DNA from: CAINVV01 sp963663005
Lineage (GTDB): Bacteria > Bacteroidota > Bacteroidia > Bacteroidales > Prolixibacteraceae
Direction of reading: 5' to 3'
DNA length: 64,000 nt
Assembly (NCBI GenBank): GCA_963663005.2
Contig: CAXXHH010000013.1
Coordinates: 186,001 to 250,000 of the forward strand
The position numbers and the translations under genes were made by a program. Position 1 is the stretch's first letter. The number at the start of each line of letters is the position of its first letter. Under the pieces are notes generated by a model that saw only the letters and a list, made by a program, of their open reading frames with translations, searched no databases and was not told the origin of the DNA. Shown one piece after another: positions 27,421 to 35,810 of this stretch.

Positions 27421-27550
27421 ACGTAACGGTAAGTATATCCAAAGTAGGCGATTGCGGGCTTCAAACTTATCAAACCGTTACAATGTTGAAGCGGGCTACA
27501 ACCCTTAAATTCACTACAATCTCGCCTATTTTGTATATACGTTGTTAGGC
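27421..27550. repeat. attC-like imperfect palindrome bordering the accessory unit
   Basis: A 130-base imperfect palindrome. The left arm, 27433-27454 (GTATATCCAAAGTAGGCGAT...), pairs with the right arm, 27517-27540 (...CGCCTATTTTGTATATAC), with a couple of mismatches and a two-base bulge. An inner stem pairs GCTTCAAAC (27458-27466) with GTTGAAGC (27485-27492). The inner end is GTTAGGC (27544-27550), a perfect integron R' core (GTTRRRY; RYYYAAC when read on the other strand). The outer end is ACGTAAC, one base off RYYYAAC. Size, paired arms with bulges and core heptamers all fit an integron attC site. Confidence 0.6.
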
Positions 27551-28717
27551 AAAATTTTGTATTTCAAATTCAATACTTTGCAAATATTCTTTCAAACCTA
27601 TTCTATTCTCTAACTTGCTCAAAGCTTTATCAATTTTCACTGATACACTAGCCATCTGTTTATTTGTTTCATCAATAACTTCGACTTTAACATCCGAATA
27701 TTTGTCCCTTGTAAACTCGTCGAAATATACAGCACTTGATAGATGCTCCAAAAACTGAGAAGCATGCACAATTGAAACTTTTAAGTCTGAATCAATCTTT
27801 TTCTTTAAGCACAGAATTAGTTTATTTTCTGAATATTTCGTCTCAATAAACTCAAATCCAACTATTTGAATATTGTGAATTAAATGCAATAAAACAGATT
27901 CAAATCTCAATTTCATATTTTTAGTCCCACCTAAAGCTTTGACCACTTCTTCGGTAAAATTCAAATTAATAAATACTTCCGCTAATCTTAGAACACGGTA
28001 TATGTCAATAGCCCAATCGAGGATTTGTTTTAGTTGCGAATAATTAATTGTTAACGATTTTACATTCTTTTTCCCGTATTCAACTCGAATTGAATCCTTT
28101 TTAATCTCAAATGTCTTGTGTGCAGAAATGTTTCTCCATTGATTTGTAGAAATAGAAAAAATCGGGTCTTGTAAATATAATCCAGCGTAATTACTTACAG
28201 AATTCGGAAAGTTTTGGACTATTTGTCCAAAATCAATCTTTGAATTATCATAGTATTTACCACCAATGTAATAGTTTATGAAGTTATCAAACAGTTTAAA
28301 TCTTGGTAAAAATGCACCTTCAAGTATATCGTCAAGGGCTTTAAAATAATAACATGCTTTATCTCTTTCAGAAAAGTTAGAAGGATTGGGTTGAATAATT
28401 GCATTTGTCATCCACTTCGAATCCGTTTCTGTAATCTCTTCAAACGAATCTGTTAACTGTTTAATAGAAAGGGATTCATCTTTCTCAAAGCATTCTTTAA
28501 AAATTAGAAATGTCCAATTAAAAAGATTCAGATACTCAGGTTTTTCGGAGAACCGTATGTAATTAACAAATTCAGTTCTAAGCACTTCTTTATTTAAATC
28601 AAATATATTCTCATTTCTAAAATATGGTCTGAATTTTATTGTTAACAAAGCATTCCAATCATCAACTGAAAAATCAGAAGAAAATTTTAAATGTCTATAT
28701 AAATCATCAGACTTCAT
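27545..28717 (-). CDS. Uncharacterised protein with a HEPN-like RNxxAH motif
   Basis: I do not recognise a family. The 390-residue protein is AT-rich in its coding sequence compared with the housekeeping genes around it. It has no signal peptide or membrane segment. The middle contains QWRNISAHKTF; RNISAH (195-200) matches the R-x4-H motif, with N after R, that marks the active site of HEPN ribonucleases in toxins and abortive-infection proteins. The flanking region is predicted to be mostly helical, as expected for HEPN, while the C-terminal 120 residues look mixed alpha/beta. It lies 9 bases after the HNH gene in the same operon, and its stop codon lies at the end of the attC-like site. The function as an RNase or antiphage effector is inference. 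Confidence 0.5.
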   Translation of the reverse strand: MKSDDLYRHLKFSSDFSVDDWNALLTIKFRPYFRNENIFDLNKEVLRTEFVNYIRFSEKPEYLNLFNWTFLIFKECFEKDESLSIKQLTDSFEEITETDSKWMTNAIIQPNPSNFSERDKACYYFKALDDILEGAFLPRFKLFDNFINYYIGGKYYDNSKIDFGQIVQNFPNSVSNYAGLYLQDPIFSISTNQWRNISAHKTFEIKKDSIRVEYGKKNVKSLTINYSQLKQILDWAIDIYRVLRLAEVFINLNFTEEVVKALGGTKNMKLRFESVLLHLIHNIQIVGFEFIETKYSENKLILCLKKKIDSDLKVSIVHASQFLEHLSSAVYFDEFTRDKYSDVKVEVIDETNKQMASVSVKIDKALSKLENRIGLKEYLQSIEFEIQNFA

Positions 28718-28726
28718 GTATATAAT

Positions 28727-29062
28727 TTATTTCAGTGGGTCTTTGAATTTTGGAGGATTTAATATTGCATCTTTTGCTACTTGAGCTACATTATCCTTAT
28801 TTATATTTTTCTGTTTACAATAGTCACTTTGTAGCCATTCATCTAAAAGCTTCGCACCTTTACTTGCATTGCAAGACATACAACAAAGTGAAATGTTGTC
28901 TAGTCCGTTAATCCGAATATCATTAACAATATGTTCCCAAGAGGGTTTGTGTTTACGCGAAAGATTTTCCTCCGAAAATTCAATGCCACAATACACACAC
29001 TTAGTATCTCTTTGTTTTACATAAAACTCAACATCATTTGGTATGCCCCACTTATTTGCCAT
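28727..29062 (-). CDS. HNH endonuclease
   Basis: A 111-residue protein with a compact zinc-binding HNH domain: C22-VY-C25, the catalytic EH pair (Glu43-His44, in SWEHIVND), and C61-MS-C64 followed by NASKG (Asn65, Lys68). These are the zinc ligands and the His/Asn of the beta-beta-alpha metal nuclease fold. There is little sequence outside the domain, so the target DNA is unknown. Small HNH proteins of this type occur in restriction systems, phage and integron cassettes. It sits between a PD-(D/E)XK-like gene and the HEPN-motif gene with spacings of 6 and 9 bases, so the three probably form one transcript. Confidence 0.8.
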   Translation of the reverse strand: MANKWGIPNDVEFYVKQRDTKCVYCGIEFSEENLSRKHKPSWEHIVNDIRINGLDNISLCCMSCNASKGAKLLDEWLQSDYCKQKNINKDNVAQVAKDAILNPPKFKDPLK

Positions 29063-29068
29063 TATAAA

Positions 29069-29543
29069 TTAGTTATTTGAATAGAAGTCAAAATCAAAAT
29101 AATGACGTTTGTTATATTCCCGAATTTCACCAATTATACCTTTTTCACATTTATCAACAGGTATAGCTTTACTTCCATTTAATGAATTTAGTGAACCAAA
29201 ATAAATTGAAAAAGAAGTATTATCAAACTGCACGGCAAACCAATATGCTTTGGCGTTATATTTTTCTTCGGCATATTTTGCTTTTTCATAAGCATTTGAA
29301 CCTAGATTTTATATTGATTTAATTTGCCGTTAATTTGATATTTATTTCTTGCTTTTACACTAATTATATAAATCTGCCCATCTTTCTCTGCAATTATATC
29401 AGCAAATCTTTCGTTTAGTTTTCATCATTTAAATTTCGAATTCTATCAAATCTATTATCAACTAATGCTTTTAAAGCAAAAAGTTCTCCTAATTCTCCAA
29501 GAGATTTTTTTCGAGCTGCTTCCTTTCTATCAGTTATGTTCAT
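29069..29543 (-). pseudogene. PD-(D/E)XK nuclease-like protein, split by two one-base indels
   Basis: Three frame segments together read as one protein of about 158 residues. It starts MNITDRKEAARKKSLGELGE, continues in a second frame with RFADIIAEKDGQIYIISVKA, and ends in a third frame, from NLGSNAYEKAKYAEEKYNAK onward, at the stop codon complementary to 29069-29071. Each junction lies in a run of four T on the plus strand (29419-29422 and 29307-29310); one extra base in each restores a single frame. The order Glu in the first helix, then Asp, then S-V-K is the core of the PD-(D/E)XK fold (Ser replacing the usual acidic residue). It is the first gene of the three-gene accessory operon. True inactivation and sequencing error are both possible. 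Confidence 0.55.
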
Positions 29544-29569
29544 GTTTAAGATGGTCTTCTTATAATTTC

Positions 29570-29662
29570 GCCTAACGAGCGTATAAACGCAATATGTTAA
29601 ACCATCCGACCAATCTAACCATGATGAAATTGAAACTATACGGCAACAAGGTAACGGTTAAG
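29570..29662. repeat. Second, weaker attC-like end of the accessory unit
   Basis: GCCTAAC (29570-29576) is a perfect RYYYAAC heptamer. The sequence around it (AATTTCGCCTAACGAGCGTATA) is inverted relative to TATACGTTGTTAGGCAAAATT at the other end of the unit (27535-27555). A GCGTATAAACGC hairpin follows. A candidate outer heptamer, GTTAAGA, lies at 29656-29662. Internal pairing is much weaker than at 27421-27550, so the outer limit is uncertain. Confidence 0.4.
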
Positions 29663-29848
29663 ATTGCAGCTCCCAACCGAACCATAGTGGATTTGAAATT
29701 CACCTACATTTATTCTTCAGTGCAGCGCGGTTCTCCCAATCGAACAATGGAATAACTACCATAGAAATAGTCCAATCACATCTTTCCAATCGGACTACTC
29801 CAACCCTTTCAGGTCTTTTTGCGGTGTCTAGATGAGGCGTAAAATAGA
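29663..29848. other. Intergenic, repeated CCAAYCGAAC words, no convincing gene
   Basis: The stretch has four spaced copies of a CCAATCGAAC-like word between about 29610 and 29800. It also contains the rest of a 44-codon ORF (29621-29755) that has no support. No terminator for the flox cluster is obvious. Confidence 0.35.
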
Positions 29849-30691
29849 TCAATATTCCTCCGCCGGAATCAAATTTAACTCTTCCTTGCTGAAAACCGGT
29901 CCATCCTTGCAGATATACAGCTTTCCTACGTTACAGCGGCCACATTTGCCAACCCCACATTTCATCCTGTTTTCCAGCGTAGTATAAACCTGGTCATCTT
30001 TGAATCCAAGCTTCTCTAGTACCGGGAAAGTGAATTTAATCATGATCGGTGGACCACAAACGATGGCAATGGTATTTTCCGCCGAAGGCGCAACCTTCTC
30101 AACAATAGTTGGTACAAATCCAATTTCGCCTTTCCAGTCGGCATTTTCGCCTCCGGGATCCACGGTAGTGACCATTCTAACGTCTGGCCGATCCGTCCAT
30201 TCTTTTAATTCGGATTTGTAGACTAAATCATTAACCGATTTGGCTCCGTATATGATTGTGATGTCTTTAAAATTTTCGCGAAGATCGAGTGCATTCCAGA
30301 TCACGCATCGCATGGGTGGCAATGCAATACCGCCGGCAATAAACACCAGGTTCTTGCCTTTCCATTCGTCCATTGGAAAAACATTTCCATAGGGGCCACG
30401 AAAACCCATTGTACTCCCCTCTTCCAGTGAGGACAAGCCGGATGTTACCCGCCCCGTATCCCGGAAAGTACATTCGATGTATCCTTTTCTGGTTGGTGAT
30501 GAGGCTATGCAAAATGTCGACTCGCCTTCGCCAAATGCGGAATACTCGCCAAACTGTCCGGCCTTAAATTCGAAAGCTGCAGCCTCCGCTTCATCCTGAA
30601 ATTTTAATCTGAATGTTTTTACTCCCGGCGCCTCCTTGGTGATCTTCTCAATGGTCATGAGGTATGGGAGATATGTATTTTTTTCGCTCAT
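29849..30691 (-). CDS. floxA: FloxA-like FAD/NAD(P)H-binding oxidoreductase subunit
   Basis: A 280-residue flavoprotein of the ferredoxin-NADP reductase fold. The start is set at the ATG complementary to 30689-30691 (MSEKNTYLPYLMTIEKI), which overlaps the upstream stop by 4 bases. The FAD domain contains FKAGQFGEYSAFGEGESTFCIASSPTR. The NAD(P) domain has LVFIAGGIALPPMRCVIW and IAIVCGPPIMI. The C-terminus carries four cysteines for a [2Fe-2S] cluster in CGVGKCGRCNVGKLYIC, as in PyrK and anaerobic sulfite reductase subunit B. In the cluster context it is the NADH-oxidising FloxA subunit of an HdrABC-FloxABCD complex. AsrB or hydrogenase gamma subunits are the closest alternatives but lack this neighbourhood. 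Confidence 0.85.
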   Translation of the reverse strand: MSEKNTYLPYLMTIEKITKEAPGVKTFRLKFQDEAEAAAFEFKAGQFGEYSAFGEGESTFCIASSPTRKGYIECTFRDTGRVTSGLSSLEEGSTMGFRGPYGNVFPMDEWKGKNLVFIAGGIALPPMRCVIWNALDLRENFKDITIIYGAKSVNDLVYKSELKEWTDRPDVRMVTTVDPGGENADWKGEIGFVPTIVEKVAPSAENTIAIVCGPPIMIKFTFPVLEKLGFKDDQVYTTLENRMKCGVGKCGRCNVGKLYICKDGPVFSKEELNLIPAEEY

Positions 30692-31698
30692 TGTTCTGCA
30701 ATTGAAGTGATGTGTTCCAGAATATTCATGTCTACCGGACAGGCCCGTGAACAGCGGCCACAACCGGTACATCCCAGTACGCTCAGGCGCTCAGGCATGT
30801 AGGAAAATTTGTGCAAAAGACGCTGACGCCACCGCTGACTCTGGTGCTCCCTAGGGTTATGTCCGGAAGTGTGCAAGGTGAAGAGCCCAAATCCACAGGC
30901 ATCCCAGCATCTAATACGTCGACCCTTGGATCCGTGAACATCTTCCTGAATATCAAAACAGGCACACGTCGGACACACAAATGCGCATGCTCCGCAACCA
31001 ATACAACGCTCGGATTGCTCCTTCCAGACCGTGCTGTTAAAGGCTTTATTCAATTTGGCATTTACTTCTTCCAGACTAAACTTCGCCGGTAGGTCGACAA
31101 GATATTTCTTTTTATCCTCTCCTTTATCGGCTTCAAAGACCGATGGCAGCAAGGCAACCAATGCTTCACCTTTCGGTGTCAAAATTTCGGCGATAGCCCC
31201 GCCATCTCCAAGCATCGTGAGTTGTATGTCACTTCCGGCGGTATTACCCGGACTACCATTCACACTTGTACAGAAGCAGCTTTCATCCGCAATTGAGCAA
31301 CTGAATGATACAATGGTTGTCTTTACCAGGTGGGCATTGTGCAACTTATCGGCAGAATCCCAGTTAAAAATGGCCGACAAGGGTCTAAATCCTGCCGCAT
31401 CGCACGGATGGACTTTCCATAGAACCGTTTCAGGGACGGTCTCCGGATTAAAGTCCGTTAAATTGACTTTCCCGTTAACCTTTTCATACGAGAAAAGCAC
31501 TTCTGCTTTTGGATAAACAGATGCCTTAATCGATTGTGTTGTCTGTACATATTCTTCGGCAACTTCACTGATGTCCTTCACCGGTCTAAACTCGACCTGT
31601 CCGCGGGAGCTCACCGGGGCATAAATCCTTTTTCCGGCACCGGCGATGGATTTAAACCACGATTCAATTCCGCTTTTGCTAATATATTTTGTCTCCAT
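30688..31698 (-). CDS. floxB: FloxB-like 4Fe-4S dicluster protein
   Basis: A 336-residue protein. The N-terminal two thirds form the beta-rich domain found in AsrA/HydB-type subunits (KRIYAPVSSRGQVEFRPV near the start). The C-terminus carries two ferredoxin-type clusters: CIGCGACAFVCPTCACFD and CTGCGRCSRACPVD. It should relay electrons between the flavin of FloxA and the rest of the complex. Its 3' end overlaps floxA by 4 bases and its 5' end is 5 bases from floxC, so translation is coupled. Confidence 0.82.
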   Translation of the reverse strand: METKYISKSGIESWFKSIAGAGKRIYAPVSSRGQVEFRPVKDISEVAEEYVQTTQSIKASVYPKAEVLFSYEKVNGKVNLTDFNPETVPETVLWKVHPCDAAGFRPLSAIFNWDSADKLHNAHLVKTTIVSFSCSIADESCFCTSVNGSPGNTAGSDIQLTMLGDGGAIAEILTPKGEALVALLPSVFEADKGEDKKKYLVDLPAKFSLEEVNAKLNKAFNSTVWKEQSERCIGCGACAFVCPTCACFDIQEDVHGSKGRRIRCWDACGFGLFTLHTSGHNPREHQSQRWRQRLLHKFSYMPERLSVLGCTGCGRCSRACPVDMNILEHITSIAEQ

Positions 31699-31703
31699 AA
31701 ACG

Positions 31704-32504
31704 TTATCGTATAAATTGCTCTCTGTCATCCAGTTTCCAGGTAGAAAGGGCGTTACCCTGCTTAACCGGCAAACCTGGAGTATACCCAAATTCGGGAGCC
31801 ATATCTTCCATCATCTTTCTGGTAATCAAATCTATTGGAATTCCCACCGGACAAGCGTCTCCACAAGCTCCGCAGGCAGTGCATCTGCCAACCATGTGCA
31901 TCGCCCTGTTAATGTGCCATTCCATGTTAGCTAATGGAGCAGGCCATGGATTGATCCACTGTGGACGATTTACTTCCACGACACATTTGGAGCAATAGCA
32001 AAGCGGGCAAGCGGAACGGCAGGCATAGCATTTAAAACAATTAGACATCTCCTCCATCCAGAATTTCCATCGCTCCTGGCGAGTCATTCCCTCAATTTTG
32101 GAGAGAATTTCCTGCTCACGTTCGCCACGCTTCAACTCGAATTGCGCAACATAAGCAGAAATCTCGTCGAACGTGACAAATTCTTTCAATTCACCCGAAA
32201 GATCAACGGTAAGAACCAACAGTTTTTCCTCGCTCAACTGATTTTCAACATACAGTTGCATGATGCTTCGCAGGGTTGAAATCGGTGCTGTAACAGCGAA
32301 TCGATCCTTACCAACTAACTCCTTCTTGGTAATATACACTGCAAGATTGTGAAAGCAGCGACTATCAAAGATCAACTTTTGAGTTGCCTCCTGGGTTCTG
32401 CAAAAAAGCGGACGTGGCCTTTTTGTCCCTTCCCCGTACCCTATTATCAATGAAACAGAACCTTCTGCGAGCAGGGCAGCAGCTCTTTCTCTTAGCTTAA
32501 TCAT
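31704..32504 (-). CDS. floxC: FloxC-like 4Fe-4S protein
   Basis: A 266-residue iron-sulfur protein. The N-terminal part lacks cysteine motifs. Around residue 160-230 there are two cluster sites, NCFKCYACRSACPLCYC and CTACGACGDACPVG. This architecture resembles the FloxC or coenzyme-F420-hydrogenase-beta-like subunits found between FloxB and FloxD. The gene overlaps floxD by 8 bases. Electron transfer within the Hdr-Flox complex is the expected role; no catalytic site is visible. Confidence 0.8.
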   Translation of the reverse strand: MIKLRERAAALLAEGSVSLIIGYGEGTKRPRPLFCRTQEATQKLIFDSRCFHNLAVYITKKELVGKDRFAVTAPISTLRSIMQLYVENQLSEEKLLVLTVDLSGELKEFVTFDEISAYVAQFELKRGEREQEILSKIEGMTRQERWKFWMEEMSNCFKCYACRSACPLCYCSKCVVEVNRPQWINPWPAPLANMEWHINRAMHMVGRCTACGACGDACPVGIPIDLITRKMMEDMAPEFGYTPGLPVKQGNALSTWKLDDREQFIR

Positions 32505-32955
32505 TTAATTCCTCCTTCTCTAAATAATCTGCAACCTTTTGATATTCTGTGTACGGTCCAAGGGCACGAATATCTGCTACCGTAGTATTGACCAGATCGG
32601 CCCATTTAGATCCTTCGGCCGCCGACACCCATGAATATTGAATACGCTGAACATCCACTCCCATCATATCCAGTATCGAGCGAAAAGCTATCCAGCGCCG
32701 GCGCGCGTGAAAATTTCCGCTGGTATAATGACAGTCATTCGGGTGGCATCCGGATACGATAATTCCGTCAGCCCCCTGAGCAAACGACTTCAGCAAAAGG
32801 AGAAAGTCGATCCGACCCGTGCACGGAAATCGAACAATTTTCACGTTCGTCGCATATTTAAGGCGGCTAGTACCAGTTAAATCAGCTCCGGCATAGGTAC
32901 ACCAGTTGCAAACAAATGCTACTATCTTGGGTTCAAAAATTGTTTCAGTACTCAT
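32497..32955 (-). CDS. floxD: FloxD / MvhD-family electron-transfer subunit
   Basis: A 152-residue protein of the MvhD (methyl-viologen-reducing hydrogenase delta) family. Its conserved cysteines bind a [2Fe-2S] cluster: FVCNWCTYAGAD, VRFPCTGR-like (IVRFPCTGRID) and GCHPNDCHY. In methanogens MvhD passes electrons from hydrogenase to HdrA; here no hydrogenase is encoded and the flox genes supply the NADH-dependent input instead. It lies 10 bases downstream of hdrA. Confidence 0.9.
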   Translation of the reverse strand: MSTETIFEPKIVAFVCNWCTYAGADLTGTSRLKYATNVKIVRFPCTGRIDFLLLLKSFAQGADGIIVSGCHPNDCHYTSGNFHARRRWIAFRSILDMMGVDVQRIQYSWVSAAEGSKWADLVNTTVADIRALGPYTEYQKVADYLEKEELND

Positions 32956-32965
32956 TATTAATTAC

Positions 32966-34966
32966 TTAATCATTCAACAATGACATCACCTCTGCATAAA
33001 CCTGTTCATTGGAATAGCCTTGAATGTCGATGGATTTTGACCGGCAAAAAGCGACACACGTGCCACAACCCTGACAAAGTCCTTGGTTAACCCTTGCTAT
33101 TGTCTTTATCAGACTTCCATCGCGGGCTTTGATATCTTCGTGCTCGATTGCATTATAAGGACAAGCAGTTTCGCACATAAAACAACCCACACATGTACTG
33201 TAGAGCGGAGGTGCTAACCGGTTGACCACCGCTACAATAGGCTCCCGCACCAACTGATCATTTGAAAAAAGTGCGGCAACTTTTACGGCTGCGCCGGATG
33301 CCATTCCAACCGTCTCAGGAATATCTTTAGGAGCCTGACAAGCGCCAGCAAGAAATATTCCGGCTGTATTGGTTTCAACTGGTTTAAGTTTTGGATGTGC
33401 TTCGGCAAAGAAATGGTATGGATCGTATGAAACATGCAACTTCTGCGCCAGCTGCTCTGAACCGCAATTGGCAACTCCGGCGGTAGCCAGAACGACCATA
33501 TCGGCCTCGATCTCAACCTGTTGTCCACCCAGGAGAGTATCTACTCCTTTGACAATCAGCTTACCATCTTTTTCATAAACTCTGGCAACGCGACCACGAA
33601 CATAATTTACAGTATCCTCTTCAATGGCTCTGCGAACAAATTCTTCGTAATTTTTTCCGCCTGCGCGGATATCCATATAGAAAACAGTGGATTCGCCACC
33701 ATGAACCTTATGCTGATACAACATCGCATGCTTTGCAGTATACATACAGCAAATCTTCGAGCAATACGGAATTCCCTTGGCAGGATCCCTCGAGCCCGCA
33801 CAGGCGATGAAAACGATCTTTTTAGGAACAGCTCCATCCGACGGACGTCGAATCTCTCCAAAAGTAGGTCCGGAAGCCGAAGCCAGACGCTCAAACTGCA
33901 ATCCTGTTAGTACATCTTTGTACTTTCCATATCCATATTCAGGGAAGAAATCTGTCCCTTTTACATCAAATCCAGTGGCAAGAACAACGGCGCCAACTTC
34001 TTCCGTGATGATCTCATCTTCTTTATCCCATTCAATGGAGCCAACCTGACACGTCTTTTCACAAATCTTACAAGCACCTCTTTTGTAATAATTGCAATTT
34101 GCCCTGTCAATTACCGGCTTATTTGGAACGGCCTGAGGAAAAGGAACATAGATGGCCGTCCGGGTACCTAAACCAGCGTTAAATTCACTTGGAATTTTTT
34201 TAACCGGGCATTTCTGGATACATGCTCCGCAACCGGTGCAAGTTGAATAATTTACACTCTTGGCTTTCAAACGGATCTTTGCCTTGAAATTTCCGATAAA
34301 ACCCTCCAAGCTTTCCAACTCGGCGTATGTATACAATTTTATGTTGGGATGCTGAGCAATCTCCACCATTCTGGGGGTAAGAATGCACTGCGAACAATCG
34401 AGCGTTGGAAAAGTTTCCGACAACTGCGACATGTGCCCGCCAATGGAAGGATCCTTTTCGACCAAAATTACTTTGTGTCCGGTATTGGCTATATCCAGGC
34501 TCGCCTGAATACCGGCGATTCCGCCTCCAATAACCAAAGCTCTTTTGGTTACTGGAACCTTTATCGACTCCAATGCCTTATTTTTCTTAACCTTCTCAAC
34601 CAACATCTTAACGAGGTCCACAGCCTTATTGGTGGTCTCTTCACTCTTTTCATGCACCCATGAGCAATGCTCGCGAAGGTTAGCCATCTCGCACAGATAC
34701 GGATTTAAGCCCGCTTCCGCGCACGCCTTTCTGAATGTCGGTTCGTGCATCCTCGGAGAACAGGCGCCTACCACAACCCCATCCAGATCATACTTTTTGA
34801 CCGCCTCCTTGATAAAGGTCTGGCCAGGGTCTGAACACATATATTTGTAGTCGATGGCGTGGGCAACTCCTTCCATTCCGCCAATCTCCCGTGCAACCCG
34901 TTCAACATCGACCGTGGCACTGATATTTTCACCGCAGTGGCAAATAAATACTCCAATCTTTGACAT
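32966..34966 (-). CDS. hdrA: Heterodisulfide reductase subunit A, electron-bifurcating flavoprotein
   Basis: A 666-residue HdrA. The N-terminus (IGVFICHCGENISATVDVER) and the HCSWVHE stretch form the HdrA-specific cluster domain. The FAD domain follows with LVIGGGIAGIQASLDIA and SQLSETFPTLDCSQCIL. Internal ferredoxin sites are CTGCGACIQKCPV and the C-terminal CVGCFMCETACPYNA and CQGCGTCVAFCRSKS. HdrA carries the bifurcating FAD that splits electron pairs between ferredoxin and the HdrBC disulfide site. The length matches bacterial HdrA without the SelD or MvhD fusions seen elsewhere. It is flanked by hdrB and floxD. Confidence 0.95.
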   Translation of the reverse strand: MSKIGVFICHCGENISATVDVERVAREIGGMEGVAHAIDYKYMCSDPGQTFIKEAVKKYDLDGVVVGACSPRMHEPTFRKACAEAGLNPYLCEMANLREHCSWVHEKSEETTNKAVDLVKMLVEKVKKNKALESIKVPVTKRALVIGGGIAGIQASLDIANTGHKVILVEKDPSIGGHMSQLSETFPTLDCSQCILTPRMVEIAQHPNIKLYTYAELESLEGFIGNFKAKIRLKAKSVNYSTCTGCGACIQKCPVKKIPSEFNAGLGTRTAIYVPFPQAVPNKPVIDRANCNYYKRGACKICEKTCQVGSIEWDKEDEIITEEVGAVVLATGFDVKGTDFFPEYGYGKYKDVLTGLQFERLASASGPTFGEIRRPSDGAVPKKIVFIACAGSRDPAKGIPYCSKICCMYTAKHAMLYQHKVHGGESTVFYMDIRAGGKNYEEFVRRAIEEDTVNYVRGRVARVYEKDGKLIVKGVDTLLGGQQVEIEADMVVLATAGVANCGSEQLAQKLHVSYDPYHFFAEAHPKLKPVETNTAGIFLAGACQAPKDIPETVGMASGAAVKVAALFSNDQLVREPIVAVVNRLAPPLYSTCVGCFMCETACPYNAIEHEDIKARDGSLIKTIARVNQGLCQGCGTCVAFCRSKSIDIQGYSNEQVYAEVMSLLND

Positions 34967-34970
34967 ATCT

Positions 34971-35810
34971 TTACAATTCTACGGTTACAAAATGACGTTT
35001 CAATCCCAATTCTTTGGCTCCTATTCCTAGGGCAAGGCCAATAGCTTGTGTGATATAAATAACCGGAATATCGCTGGGATTTTCGAGCGTTTTATTGATC
35101 GCACCACGGCGCATATCGAGGTTCGACTGGCACATCGGACAAGCAACAATAATAGCCTCAGCTCCCCGATCCGCTGCATCTTTGAGAATATTGCCGGATA
35201 GCTTCGCAACCAAATCGGTTCGGGAAACAGAAAAACCGCCTCCACAGCACTCCGTTTTGAAAGCCCAATCCATAGTGGTTCCGCCAATTATTTTGATAAG
35301 CGTATCCATACTTTGCGGGTCTTCAACCCGATCAAAATTGAGAATCTTATGAGGGCGAACCAGCAGGCAGCCATAATAACAGGCAACCTTATGTCCGAAC
35401 GGATGAACAACTTTGGTCTTGATATTGTCAATTCCATAGCTTTCCAACATTTGAATAACATTGATAATTTTCAGACTCCCCTGGTACGGGAGCTTAAGAA
35501 TCTCGGATACCCTGGAACGCTTCTGATCATCCTGCAACTCATGCTGGGTAACTTTTAAGCGATTATAACAAGCTGCGCACGGAACCACCACTTCCGTCAG
35601 ACCCTGTTCTTCGGCCAGCGCCATGATACGGGCAGGAAGCGATAAGGAAAGCTCTTCATTCATCGAATGTGCCGCAGTGGCGCCACAGCAGTTCCAGTCC
35701 TTAATTTCAACCAGTTCAATGTCCAATGCTTTGGCAATCGCAACAACCGACTCATTGTACTCTCTTGAAGAACCAGTAAGGGAACAACCCGGATAAAATC
35801 CTATCTTCAT
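34971..35810 (-). CDS. hdrB: Heterodisulfide reductase subunit B
   Basis: A 279-residue protein with two complete CCG domains (C-x31-39-CC-x35-36-CxxC), which in HdrB ligate the two noncubane [4Fe-4S] clusters that reduce the disulfide: YPGCSL, NCCGATAAHS, CAAC in the first and CYYGC, ECCGGGFSVSR, CPMC in the second. The native disulfide in this organism is unknown; methanogens use CoM-S-S-CoB, sulfate reducers probably DsrC. Its start overlaps the hdrC stop codon by 4 bases. Confidence 0.93.
   Translation of the reverse strand: MKIGFYPGCSLTGSSREYNESVVAIAKALDIELVEIKDWNCCGATAAHSMNEELSLSLPARIMALAEEQGLTEVVVPCAACYNRLKVTQHELQDDQKRSRVSEILKLPYQGSLKIINVIQMLESYGIDNIKTKVVHPFGHKVACYYGCLLVRPHKILNFDRVEDPQSMDTLIKIIGGTTMDWAFKTECCGGGFSVSRTDLVAKLSGNILKDAADRGAEAIIVACPMCQSNLDMRRGAINKTLENPSDIPVIYITQAIGLALGIGAKELGLKRHFVTVEL

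Noticed and set aside
27377..27508. 43-codon ORF running into the attC-like palindrome
   Set aside because: Its second half is dictated by the palindrome and the composition is not protein-like.
27545..29575. Transposon with terminal inverted repeats instead of a cassette
   Set aside because: The ends do share inverted sequence, but no transposase is inside, no target duplication is visible and the core heptamers plus palindrome fit attC better. It is not excluded.
29621..29755. 44-codon ORF beside the accessory unit
   Set aside because: No recognisable features and no promoter; most likely chance, though a cassette-borne micropeptide cannot be fully excluded.
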